NCBI RefSeq assembly: GCF_001517625.2
Contig: NZ_LN999827.1
Span: forward strand, 17,347-81,346
Source of the DNA: Clostridium sp. AT4
GTDB taxonomy: Bacteria > Bacillota > Clostridia > Lachnospirales > Lachnospiraceae
Length of the DNA: 64,000 nt
Direction: 5' to 3'
The notes beneath the pieces were generated by a model. That model was not told the origin of the DNA. It saw nothing but the letters and a program-made list of their open reading frames with translations, and searched no databases. The position numbers were made by a program, and so were the translations under genes. The first letter of the stretch is position 1; every line of letters begins with the position of its first letter. Shown here in pieces: positions 1-9,630 of this stretch.

Positions 1-1475
<1,475 letters not shown>

Positions 1476-1490
1476 TCGGAACTAAAAACA

Positions 1491-1577
1491 GAGATGCCGG
1501 CGTCACTCCGGCATCCCCTTAAATAAAAAGCTTCCCCGCAGGACGAACCATCTGATCGTCTGCGGGGAAGCTTTTAT
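1491..1577. terminator. Double hairpin between convergent genes
   Basis: Two inverted repeats sit between the hydrogenase and the kinase gene. The first is GATGCCGG/CCGGCATC at about 1492-1515. The second is a long stem with arms AAGCTTCCCCGCAG / CTGCGGGGAAGCTT at about 1528-1573, flanked by A-rich and T-rich tracts on both sides. It can terminate transcription from both directions. Confidence 0.85.
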
Positions 1578-4166
1578 TTATGGTTCATCCGTTTCCTTCT
1601 CTTCTTCCTGTTCCTCTAACATCTCATTTTTTTCAGGATCCCACCAGGTAAATGAGGCCGGAACCGGCGGACGTGAACCGGAAGGCTGCAAACCAGAGGG
1701 CTGCGAACTGACGGGCTGTACATCCGAAACCTGTGGATCAACAGGCTGCAAATCTGAAACCTGTGGATCAACAGGCTGCAAATCTGAAACCTGTGGATCG
1801 ACAGGCTGCAAATCGGCAGATTTTAGGGGATCGGCTTCCTCCACCGGTTCCCTATGGACGGGAGGTTTTTCCATCTTTTCCTCCTTCCAGCGGACGGTAA
1901 CCTTAAAGAGGTCATCCTCTGCTTCCAGCTTCATCGTACCGCCCTGGGCCTCAGTAAAGCTTCTTGCAATGGCAAGCCCCAGGCCGGAGCCTTCCGTATT
2001 GCGGGATTCATCCCCCCGTACAAAGCGCTCTGTGAGCTCATCCGGGGATACCGTTAATTCATGTTCTGAAATATTTCGCATAGAAACAGCCACATAGCCG
2101 TTTTCCTCCCGCCTGATCTGGATATAGGCTCTGGTTCCCTTCATGGCATACTTTGTAATATTTACCATGAGGTTTTCAAAGATACGGCAAGTTTTCTGGC
2201 CGTCCAGATGAAGGTATATTTTTTCCTCCGGCAGCTGGAAACGGAAGTCCACACCGCTCTTTTCAATCTTGTCGGCCAGCTCGCAGCGCACCTGCTTTAA
2301 CAGGCTGACAATCTCCACCTCTTCCAGGTGGAGGGTCACGGTACCGCTGTTTGCCTTACTGACCTCAAAAAGATCTTCGATCAGCTCCTTCAAGCGCATG
2401 GCTTTGCGGTCCAGTACCTGGATATAGGAACTGCGCTCCTCTTCTGACAGATTTTCCTGCTTTAAGAGATTGATATAAGTGATAATCGCCGTCAAAGGCG
2501 TCTTTAGATCATGGGACACATTGGTGATCAGCTCCGATTTGGTATGCTCGCTTTTTACCTCCTGGGCCACTGCTTTTTTAAATCCGTCCCGGATATGGGA
2601 AAGCTGTTCCTTGAGAGGCTCAAAAATCCCCAGATCTTCATCAAACTCCACATCCAGATTTCCCTCTGCCATGGCATTAATGCCCTTTAAGAGAAGCTGA
2701 TATTTTTCTTCCATTTTTCCCCAGTATTTCTTAAAAAGGAAAAACAGTACCAGAGAGTAGATTACTAACGCCCCAATCCCCCAGAACCACAGGCAGGAAA
2801 TGAGAGCCAGAATAATAAAATTGGCAATCACAGCCTTTCCAATGATCCGCGTGGACTTTCCTTCCCAGTCTGTATTGGAAAAGAGATCCAGACCCTTCAG
2901 AGTCCAGCGCTTGCAAAAGCGCAAAAATCGTCCAAGCCAGGTGCGTTCCTTAAAATAGCGCCACAGTCCCAGAGTAAATACGGCCCGTATACAGGTAATT
3001 CCCCAGTAAAGAATACCGTAAATGATGATCCAGAACATGACATTGATCAGCAGCGTCATCATATGCGCCGCTCCATCTGTAAATCCGGCCTGCAGCCACT
3101 CTCTGGATAAACGGCCTTCCATGGTTGCATGGATCAGATCTACCGGAATACTGCTGATCACAGTAGCGAACCACAGCGTTCCACTGGCACATAGGGGTTC
3201 AAAGGACAAACGGCACAGTGCGCTGCGTCCTATCTCCAGGGAACGGATTCCCGGAAGTGCAAGAGCTGTGAGCGTAATCACTGCCGCGATCGCACATACA
3301 ACGGAAAAATATCCGCCTCCGCTCTGGTAATCCCAGCTTCTAACCCCTGTTTCCTCTATATCACTGCCATAAAAACTGCTGCCCGCATTGGATAGATCAC
3401 AGATAAAATGAATCTTCATATCCTTTGGCCCCTGAAACTCCACTCCGCTGCTGCGGTACTGGCTTCCCAGACGGGTCTCAATAGGATCATAAAACTCATA
3501 GGAGGTCATTGACTGGAACATACGGCTGCAGCTGTCCCCATCTCCCGCTATATCGGAAATACTTAATCTGCCTCCGGAAGCAAATTCCGCCGTAAACCGG
3601 ATTTCATTCGCCCCGATTCCCCTTGAAAACACACTTTCTGCATCAATTACATTGCTGCGCAGACACTGTCCGTCAGGGCCTGTGACCATGTAACGGATCA
3701 GAGTTCCATTGTAGCGTTCATACATCTCTTCCCAGCGCCGTCCCAGTTCTTCGATCTGAGACTGGGCTTCATGCATCATTTCCAACTGATCCGTCTGCTC
3801 CGGGAGCTCATACTCACCCTCATAAGTGATGTCTTCTTCCATGTATGCGTCTTTCTCTGCTTTGGCTATCTTTTCATCCAGTCCCGGCAAAAAGGTCTGG
3901 GAATAGGTCAAAATCCCGCCCTTTTCCTCCTGCTTTTGCTGATGCCAGATCACATAGCTGAAATTCATAACCTGTGTTGCCAGATTGTCAAAGCGTCCGG
4001 TGTCATTTTTCCATTCCTGCCGGCTTAGGCTGCTCTGGTTTACAGCTTTTTGTTTCATATAGGGATAAAATCCCACAGTTGCTGCCGCAGATACGATTAC
4101 CAGTATCACGATCAGCAGTACGCCGATCCAGTGCCTGCTACGGCTGTTTTTCAATCTTGTATCCAA
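1578..4166 (-). CDS. Membrane sensor histidine kinase
   Basis: Autophosphorylating sensor that should signal to the response regulator encoded just upstream. A transmembrane helix near residues 14-32 is followed by a long extracytoplasmic region to about residue 285, then several membrane helices (about 288-310, 330-350, 370-400, 450-485). A HAMP-like linker precedes the HisKA box NVSHDLKTPL with phospho-acceptor His552. The HATPase domain carries the G box GSGLGLAIA. The C-terminus has a Pro/Asp/Gln/Ser-rich tail with an exact ten-residue tandem repeat (QPVDPQVSDL), which is unusual. The ATG lies inside the end of the regulator gene (29-bp overlap), suggesting translational coupling. The multi-helix core resembles VanS-like clostridial kinases; the stimulus is unknown. 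Confidence 0.9.
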   Translation of the reverse strand: MDTRLKNSRSRHWIGVLLIVILVIVSAAATVGFYPYMKQKAVNQSSLSRQEWKNDTGRFDNLATQVMNFSYVIWHQQKQEEKGGILTYSQTFLPGLDEKIAKAEKDAYMEEDITYEGEYELPEQTDQLEMMHEAQSQIEELGRRWEEMYERYNGTLIRYMVTGPDGQCLRSNVIDAESVFSRGIGANEIRFTAEFASGGRLSISDIAGDGDSCSRMFQSMTSYEFYDPIETRLGSQYRSSGVEFQGPKDMKIHFICDLSNAGSSFYGSDIEETGVRSWDYQSGGGYFSVVCAIAAVITLTALALPGIRSLEIGRSALCRLSFEPLCASGTLWFATVISSIPVDLIHATMEGRLSREWLQAGFTDGAAHMMTLLINVMFWIIIYGILYWGITCIRAVFTLGLWRYFKERTWLGRFLRFCKRWTLKGLDLFSNTDWEGKSTRIIGKAVIANFIILALISCLWFWGIGALVIYSLVLFFLFKKYWGKMEEKYQLLLKGINAMAEGNLDVEFDEDLGIFEPLKEQLSHIRDGFKKAVAQEVKSEHTKSELITNVSHDLKTPLTAIITYINLLKQENLSEEERSSYIQVLDRKAMRLKELIEDLFEVSKANSGTVTLHLEEVEIVSLLKQVRCELADKIEKSGVDFRFQLPEEKIYLHLDGQKTCRIFENLMVNITKYAMKGTRAYIQIRREENGYVAVSMRNISEHELTVSPDELTERFVRGDESRNTEGSGLGLAIARSFTEAQGGTMKLEAEDDLFKVTVRWKEEKMEKPPVHREPVEEADPLKSADLQPVDPQVSDLQPVDPQVSDLQPVDPQVSDVQPVSSQPSGLQPSGSRPPVPASFTWWDPEKNEMLEEQEEEKETDEP
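1711..1815 (-). repeat. 30-bp tandem repeat in kinase tail
   Basis: Three consecutive 30-bp units (1711-1740, 1741-1770, 1771-1800) plus a half unit to 1815. The second and third differ at one base and the first is slightly diverged; a degenerate copy precedes at 1681-1710. Each unit encodes ten residues, so copy-number change would keep the reading frame. Confidence 0.9.
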
Positions 4167-4848
4167 CTCCCCACACCACCTTTAAATATTTTGGTTCTTT
4201 CGGATTTACTTCTATCTTTTCCCGGAGATTGCGGATATGAACCATAACCGTATCCGTATTGATGGCCCGTTCGTTCCACACCCGTTCATAAATCTCATCT
4301 GCCGGGAATACCCGGCCCGGATTGCGTATCAAAAGCAGAAGGATCTTAAATTCGATGGGCGTTACCTTTACCGGCCGGTCATCAATGGTAACGCCTACCG
4401 TATCCTCATTTACCTCCAGGCCTCCGGCCCGGTAAATCCGTGCGCTTTCTTCTGCCCTTGAATGTAAACGGTCCATAAAGCGGTGATAACGTCTCAGATG
4501 GGAATTCACTCTGGCTAAAAGCTCCATTGGCGTAAAGGGCTTTGTAATGTAATCATCCGCCCCCATGTTCAGCCCCAGTATCTTATCTACTTCCTCTGAT
4601 TTTGCAGATAGGAAAAGTACTGGAAAGTCGAAACTTTCCCGCAGTCTTGCTACCATGGTAATACCGTCCATCCGCGGCATCATCACATCTACAATTGCAA
4701 GATCGATGGGCTGATTTTTAAGGATTTCCAGGCCCTCAAGGCCGTCGGCTGCCTGAAAAACCTCATATCCCTGGCTTTTTAAAAAGATTTCCACACCTTC
4801 CCGTATCTCTTTATCATCCTCCACTAACAGGATCCGATCCCCACTCAT
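4138..4848 (-). CDS. OmpR/PhoB-family response regulator
   Basis: DNA-binding partner of the downstream kinase. The N-terminal receiver domain has the acidic pair in VEDD, phospho-acceptor Asp54 (IVDVMMP) and Lys103 (TKPF). The C-terminal winged helix includes RVWNERAINTDTVMVHIRNL. The chosen ATG at 4848 gives 236 residues and sits behind AAGGAGGAAACAGAT. A longer frame back to 4941 adds residues that do not belong to a receiver domain and has no ribosome site. It is the first gene of a two-gene operon. Confidence 0.95.
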   Translation of the reverse strand: MSGDRILLVEDDKEIREGVEIFLKSQGYEVFQAADGLEGLEILKNQPIDLAIVDVMMPRMDGITMVARLRESFDFPVLFLSAKSEEVDKILGLNMGADDYITKPFTPMELLARVNSHLRRYHRFMDRLHSRAEESARIYRAGGLEVNEDTVGVTIDDRPVKVTPIEFKILLLLIRNPGRVFPADEIYERVWNERAINTDTVMVHIRNLREKIEVNPKEPKYLKVVWGVGYKIEKQP

Positions 4849-4874
4849 ATCTGTTTCCTCCTTACATCCATATG

Positions 4875-4915
4875 ATAAAATATAAAAACAAAAATAAGGT
4901 GTATAAAATATAAAA
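4875..4915 (-). promoter_or_regulatory. AT-rich direct repeats upstream of the two-component operon
   Basis: The 13-mer ATAAAATATAAAA (plus strand) occurs exactly at 4875-4887 and 4903-4915, 28 bp apart, in the leader of the response regulator gene. Direct repeats are typical binding sites of OmpR-type regulators, so autoregulation is possible. The AT-rich region also holds candidate -10 boxes that I cannot rank. Confidence 0.4.
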
Positions 4916-4948
4916 GACTTTCTAAAGATTGATTGTAGCATTTTAAAA

Positions 4949-4990
4949 GGACAGAGTCACCCCCTAAACAGGGATTCTCTGTCCTCTTTT
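4949..4990 (-). terminator. Terminator of the pectate lyase operon
   Basis: Stem AGGACAGAG/CTCTGTCCT with a roughly 20-nt loop. Read on the minus strand it lies just after the lyase stop codon and is followed by TTTT. Confidence 0.75.
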
Positions 4991-4996
4991 TATGGT

Positions 4997-7369
4997 TTAT
5001 TTTCTCTCCAGAAGTCCGTTTAACAGGAGGGAACCATCCTCTGCCCGTTTCGGCATCACAGTAGTATCCAGGGATACGAACCAGTCGTCCGTTACCTTCT
5101 CTCCCTTGCTGTTTTCGTAGGCCTTCGTGTCCTCATGATAGAAATAATTGGTTTCGCTGTAAATGCTGCTTGCATCCTGACCCTTCAGCTGAATGTCCTC
5201 ACTGTGGCCTTCCCCTGTGCCATAGGAAATATTCCCCTCTGCCACATAGGCCGTATCTGCCCGGTTGGCGGTATAGATGGCAATATTAGGGCCTTCATTG
5301 TTGAAAGAAACATTATTGTAGATTTCAATATCCGGACAGCTGTTGGAATCAATGCCCTTTGCTTTGTTTTCGTAGGTAATGCTGTTTTTTAACACATGAT
5401 GGCCGCTGATGCCGCTGCCTCCCATTTTAAATCCGTTTCCGTTTCCTGCATCGATCACGCTGCCGGATTCATCATACACATAACCGTTTTTAAATGCCAC
5501 GCAGTCCTCAATGGTCACTGCTCCGATTTTTCCTGTGGCGATCTTGGCAAAGAGATCCCAGCCGTCATCTGCATTATAGGCAGCAATGCAGCCTCGGAAC
5601 ACATTTCCTTCTCCGCAGGTCAGCTTGGCTGCAAAGCCATCTGCATCCTCCATGGCTTCATCGCAGTTATTATAGGAGGTACAGTTTAAGATCAGGTTGT
5701 CCGAAGGCCACATATCAATGGTCTCCTCGGATGTTCCGCTGACCTGAAGGCCGGTGTTTCCGTTATTATAGGTCTTAATTCCCTCTAAAATATTGTGATG
5801 GCCTGAAAGGCGGATTCCACAATTTCCGTCGGAGGCATTGCATACGTCAATATTTTTAATATGCCAGTAATCCCCCCAAAGCTGAAGGCCTGTGCCTTCC
5901 TTTGCAAAGTCCAGAACTGCCCTTTCTCCCTCTGCCGGAGCCAGAACAATGGGCGCATCCTCTGTTCCGTCTACGCCGCGCAGAACGGTCAGCCCTTCCT
6001 TAAAGGTATAGGTACCTCCTTCCATTACAAAGCTCTGTCCGGGAGCCCCATACCGGAACGCCGTTGCCAGATCAATGGGAGCTTCCTTTGTTCCCGTCCC
6101 ATCGGGTGTGCCGTCTTTGGAAATAAAGATGGTATCACCGGATAAGATACGGCAGCTTACTGTCTCATCAAAAGAAACAGTTCCGTAATTTGCAAGCTCT
6201 GTATATTCATTGATCTTATATCCCTCTTTGGGAGTAAATGCGATGATAAAATGATTTTCTCCCTCTTTTACCGGATAGGAAGCCTTTACCGGAACCTCTG
6301 CCTTTACTTCCAGAGTATCCAAAGCATTTCCTTCTTTATCGGAGATCACAGCCGTACCGTCTGCATTCGTCTTAAAGGAAAGGGGATACTCGCTGGAACC
6401 GGACGTATTGGAGGAAAGGAAGGTAAAGCTTACATTTTCCTTTTCTACAGGACGTTCCTCTGCAGGCGCATCTTTTGCCGGGTCTGTTACCTCAAATTCA
6501 ATGTTGTTAAAAGTGGCATTGCAGCCTCTGGCTACAGCAAATCCTGCATAAACTGAATTATCAATTACATTCAGGTTCTCAGCACCATACAGGGTGCGGG
6601 AATATTCATTTCCCTCTTTGTCATAATAAGCTGCCTCATAGCCTGTATTGGTCTTTCGCAGCTCCATGGTGTAGGTTTCTCCCGCTGTCAGCAGTGTTTC
6701 CTTGTCAAATGCCTCTGAATCCAGAGTCAGCTTTCCTGCCTCCGGCGGCGTAGTGTCCGATTCTACTCCTGTGATCATCCGGTATCCGATGCCGTCCTTC
6801 ATGGAGGTCTTTGTGCCGTCCTCATCATAATAGCTTAAACTGCTTCCGATGACTGCCGCGGAATTTGTAAAAAAGGAGCAGTCTGCCACTGTATCCTCAC
6901 CAATACTGTCTCTGGCAATAATGGCTACTCCCTCCTGGCCGTCCGGCTTGGGATTGATATAGTCAATGGTTACGTCTGCCTTTAAACGGAAATTCTCTGT
7001 TTCAGGGTCAATGACTGTATAATAAAAGGAAATGCCGTCATAGCCTTCTCCTGCTGCAAATTTTCCGCCTTTTTTGTCAATGCTTCCGTCTTCCTTTACC
7101 GTACAGGAGGTAAGAGAAATCCCATTTTTCAGGCTTCCTCCCTCTGCCATGGTATTTGACTTTTCGTTGGTAGATGTGCCGAAATATGTAAACTGCCAGG
7201 TGTGCTCTTCTGCTGTTTTCGTTTCAGAAGCTGCGTCCGTTTCTGCCTCTGTCTGTACCTGTGGTTTCTCTACGTCTGCCGCTGTTGTTTCCGCCGTCTG
7301 GCTGCAGCCCTGAAGGCCCGCAGCTGCCAGACCTATGAGTAGAAGCTTTCCTATGTCTCGTCTTTTCAT
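4997..7369 (-). CDS. Surface lipoprotein with PL9-type parallel beta-helix (pectate lyase-like)
   Basis: Predicted cell-surface polysaccharide lyase acting on pectic polymers. The signal peptide ends in lipobox LQGC (Cys22), giving a membrane-anchored lipoprotein, followed by a Thr/Glu-rich linker. Residues about 50-290 look like a laminin-G/concanavalin-type carbohydrate-binding fold, then a short beta-sandwich region (about 300-410). The C-terminal half (from ISKDGTPDGTGTKEAP) is a right-handed beta-helix with family 9 lyase motifs: DADGFAAKL, DDGWDLF and NGFKMGG. The aspartates would bind Ca2+ and the Lys is the likely base. Start ATG at 7369 has AGGAAAACAGGAC upstream. The neighbouring esterase on the same strand suggests deacetylation of the same substrate. 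Substrate specificity is inferred. Confidence 0.8.
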   Translation of the reverse strand: MKRRDIGKLLLIGLAAAGLQGCSQTAETTAADVEKPQVQTEAETDAASETKTAEEHTWQFTYFGTSTNEKSNTMAEGGSLKNGISLTSCTVKEDGSIDKKGGKFAAGEGYDGISFYYTVIDPETENFRLKADVTIDYINPKPDGQEGVAIIARDSIGEDTVADCSFFTNSAAVIGSSLSYYDEDGTKTSMKDGIGYRMITGVESDTTPPEAGKLTLDSEAFDKETLLTAGETYTMELRKTNTGYEAAYYDKEGNEYSRTLYGAENLNVIDNSVYAGFAVARGCNATFNNIEFEVTDPAKDAPAEERPVEKENVSFTFLSSNTSGSSEYPLSFKTNADGTAVISDKEGNALDTLEVKAEVPVKASYPVKEGENHFIIAFTPKEGYKINEYTELANYGTVSFDETVSCRILSGDTIFISKDGTPDGTGTKEAPIDLATAFRYGAPGQSFVMEGGTYTFKEGLTVLRGVDGTEDAPIVLAPAEGERAVLDFAKEGTGLQLWGDYWHIKNIDVCNASDGNCGIRLSGHHNILEGIKTYNNGNTGLQVSGTSEETIDMWPSDNLILNCTSYNNCDEAMEDADGFAAKLTCGEGNVFRGCIAAYNADDGWDLFAKIATGKIGAVTIEDCVAFKNGYVYDESGSVIDAGNGNGFKMGGSGISGHHVLKNSITYENKAKGIDSNSCPDIEIYNNVSFNNEGPNIAIYTANRADTAYVAEGNISYGTGEGHSEDIQLKGQDASSIYSETNYFYHEDTKAYENSKGEKVTDDWFVSLDTTVMPKRAEDGSLLLNGLLERK

Positions 7370-7415
7370 GTCCTGTTTTCCTCGTACCCTGATGTCCTGT
7401 TTTATTTATCCTGTT

Positions 7416-8294
7416 CTAAAAATGCTCCAGCCATTTTTCCGCCAGAACGATCCAGCTCTGGCACTGTGGCTCTATATTGCTCTCCTGCCCGTCTGCCGTT
7501 TCCTCCGTCGCCAGGGCAAGTCCGTGGCGTCCAACGGGATAAAGGTGAAGCTCCAAAGAAACGCCGCTCTTTATCAGGGCCTCTGCCAAAATCAGAGCGT
7601 TTCTCACCGGAACCGTCTGGTCTGTTACGGTATGCCATAAAAACACAGGAGGCGTATGGGAACCGACCTGCTTTTCAAGAGAAATCAACTCTCTCAGCAT
7701 TTCCTTTTCTTCCGTCCCGCGCTCCGGGATCATCTGCTCCTCTTCCGTAAGCATCTGTCCCCACAAGAGACGTTCCACCGAGCCTCTGTGGCAGCCTTCT
7801 CCTGCCGTCACTACCGGATAGCAGAGGATAAGCCCATTAGGGCGGATCTGCTCAGGCGTTAATCCCAGAGGCCCTGACAGCCATTCCTTATCCCAGTGAA
7901 CCCCCAGGCTCAAAGCCAGATGGCCTCCGGCAGAAAAGCCAGATACGATGATTCCCTCTGAATCAATCCTCCATTCGTCTGCATGCTCCCGTATCTTTGC
8001 CGTAAGCAGAGCCAGCTCCCTTAAGGCTGTGGGGAATCGCTCCGGAGCCAGACTATAGTGAAGCACAAACACATGATAGCCCATGGCCAGATATTTCATG
8101 GCAATGGGTTCTCCCTCTCTGGGAGAAAGATGCTCATATCCGCCTCCCGGACAGATTATCACTGCTTTTCTCTTCTTTTCCTGTGTTTTTCCGGATTTTC
8201 CCAGAATCCAGGCTGTGTAGCTGGCCGGTTCCTTCTGCAGACGTTCCTTCCGCAGTTCTTCCGGCAGTACCAGATCCTCTGTCCACATGTTCAT
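7416..8294 (-). CDS. Alpha/beta-hydrolase esterase (acetyl esterase/xylan esterase-like)
   Basis: Serine esterase without a signal peptide, so cytoplasmic; probably removes acyl groups from imported sugars or oligosaccharides. The oxyanion motif PGGGYEHLS (residues about 49-57), nucleophile motif GFSAGG, Asp in TDQTVPV and His in GRHGLAL complete a catalytic triad. ATG at 8294 has AGGAGGT six bases upstream; an ATG two codons later is possible. It lies 46 bp upstream of the pectate lyase gene, probably in one operon under the cre-like palindrome. Confidence 0.85.
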   Translation of the reverse strand: MNMWTEDLVLPEELRKERLQKEPASYTAWILGKSGKTQEKKRKAVIICPGGGYEHLSPREGEPIAMKYLAMGYHVFVLHYSLAPERFPTALRELALLTAKIREHADEWRIDSEGIIVSGFSAGGHLALSLGVHWDKEWLSGPLGLTPEQIRPNGLILCYPVVTAGEGCHRGSVERLLWGQMLTEEEQMIPERGTEEKEMLRELISLEKQVGSHTPPVFLWHTVTDQTVPVRNALILAEALIKSGVSLELHLYPVGRHGLALATEETADGQESNIEPQCQSWIVLAEKWLEHF

Positions 8295-8342
8295 GGGTGT
8301 ACCTCCTGTGTATGGATTCAGTGTTTTCTAAATATTCTGTAT

Positions 8343-8356
8343 TGTAAGCGCTTACC
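8343..8356. promoter_or_regulatory. cre-like operator (CcpA/LacI family)
   Basis: TGTAAGCGCTTACC contains the perfect 12-bp palindrome GTAAGCGCTTAC and fits the Firmicutes catabolite-responsive-element consensus TGWAAGCGYTWNCW closely (last base differs). It lies about 50 bp upstream of the esterase start codon, where carbon-catabolite or LacI-type control of the esterase/lyase pair would be expected. Confidence 0.7.
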
Positions 8357-8463
8357 TGAACTATCTTATATTTTTTTACATAAAAAGGAAACTGGTATCC
8401 TGCACAAAGATATGTTCTGTTTTTTGAGTATTTTGCCGGTAAGAAAAGACTTGACTTTAGAGA

Positions 8464-9630
8464 TTAAAATGTTTCATACGTTCCCTTTACAAGCAGTTCT
8501 CCTGCCTCCATCATCACCCGCCCTCTGGCAATCACCGTATCCAGAGCAAGGGCTTCTCCCATTAAAAGCAGATCTGCGTCCGCTCCCGGCGCGATACAGC
8601 CTTTTTTCGGGAACAGCTCCAGGGCCTTTGCAGGATTGGAAGTGAAAAAGGAGAGAGCCTCTGAAAGTACAAACCCTCCGTTTAACACCAGCGAACGAAG
8701 CTGGGCATACATATTTCCCACATCCGTAACCCCCATTTCCACCAGGTTTCCATATTCGTCATAATTGGACCAACTTCCCTGTCCGTCTGAGCTTAAAGTC
8801 ATCCGCTCCATGGGAACACCGGCCCGGCGGGCTTCCTCCAAAAGGCCGATCACAGGATCCTTTCCGTCTTCGATCAAACCATGAGGGAAATCCTCACAGG
8901 TCAGATCAATGGTTCCCCCAAGCTTCGCCAGCTTAAGGCTGTCCAGAAACAGCTCATGATTGCGGTTTACATGGGTGGGCTGAAAGGTTTTCACGGGAAT
9001 CTCCGTCTCCTCCAGTGCCTCAAAAACCTGACTCAGCATCTTTTTTCCATCCCCCATATGAAGCACCACACAGCCGCACTTTCCGCTGATCATGCCTGCA
9101 GTCCGCACATCGCTTGCCAGACGGATCAGCTCCTCTGTGGAAATATTGGGTGCTCTGTGGTCGGAGACTGCCAGCTTTAAACCCAAAATCTCATCAATAA
9201 AGGCAATATCCTTCTTTATGCTTCCTGTAATGGCAGGGGAAGGCACACCATAAGCGCCGCAGAGGGCATACGCTGAAATTCCTTCCTCCTTTAAGGCCTT
9301 TACCTTGGCGATCAGATCCTCCGGCGTACGGCTTACATCATCTGTTCCCAGAAGGCCCACCAGAGTCGTGATCCCAGCTCTTATAACAGATGAAAGCTGT
9401 ATCTGGGGCGTACGGGTATGAAAACTTCCCTCTCCGCCTCCTCCGGTCACATGGACATGGCGGTCAATCAGTCCCGGCGTCAGCTTTTTTCCCTCTGCAT
9501 CTATGATCCGGCAGCCGCTTCCTCCTTCCAGACCTTCTCCCACCGCCTCAATCTGTGCTCCGCATATCAGCACATCCTTAATCCCCAGATGCTCCGGTGC
9601 ATATACGTCTGCATTTTTTATCAGTATCAT
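8464..9630 (-). CDS. iadA: Isoaspartyl dipeptidase (beta-aspartyl-peptidase)
   Basis: Amidohydrolase-superfamily metalloenzyme that cleaves isoaspartyl (beta-aspartyl) dipeptides from damaged protein or cyanophycin-type peptides. Its length (388 residues) matches characterised IadA (about 390). The metal motif DRHVHVTGGGGE places ligands at His58 and His60; RTP and later HVNRNHELF and SSDGQGS are typical of the family. The ATG overlaps the stop of the upstream ABC-F gene by 4 bp (ATGA) and has GGAGG upstream, so it is the last gene of a three-gene operon. Confidence 0.92.
   Translation of the reverse strand: MILIKNADVYAPEHLGIKDVLICGAQIEAVGEGLEGGSGCRIIDAEGKKLTPGLIDRHVHVTGGGGEGSFHTRTPQIQLSSVIRAGITTLVGLLGTDDVSRTPEDLIAKVKALKEEGISAYALCGAYGVPSPAITGSIKKDIAFIDEILGLKLAVSDHRAPNISTEELIRLASDVRTAGMISGKCGCVVLHMGDGKKMLSQVFEALEETEIPVKTFQPTHVNRNHELFLDSLKLAKLGGTIDLTCEDFPHGLIEDGKDPVIGLLEEARRAGVPMERMTLSSDGQGSWSNYDEYGNLVEMGVTDVGNMYAQLRSLVLNGGFVLSEALSFFTSNPAKALELFPKKGCIAPGADADLLLMGEALALDTVIARGRVMMEAGELLVKGTYETF

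Noticed and set aside
1681..1815. Possible CRISPR-like array
   Set aside because: The 30-bp units are adjacent without spacers and lie in frame inside a kinase gene.
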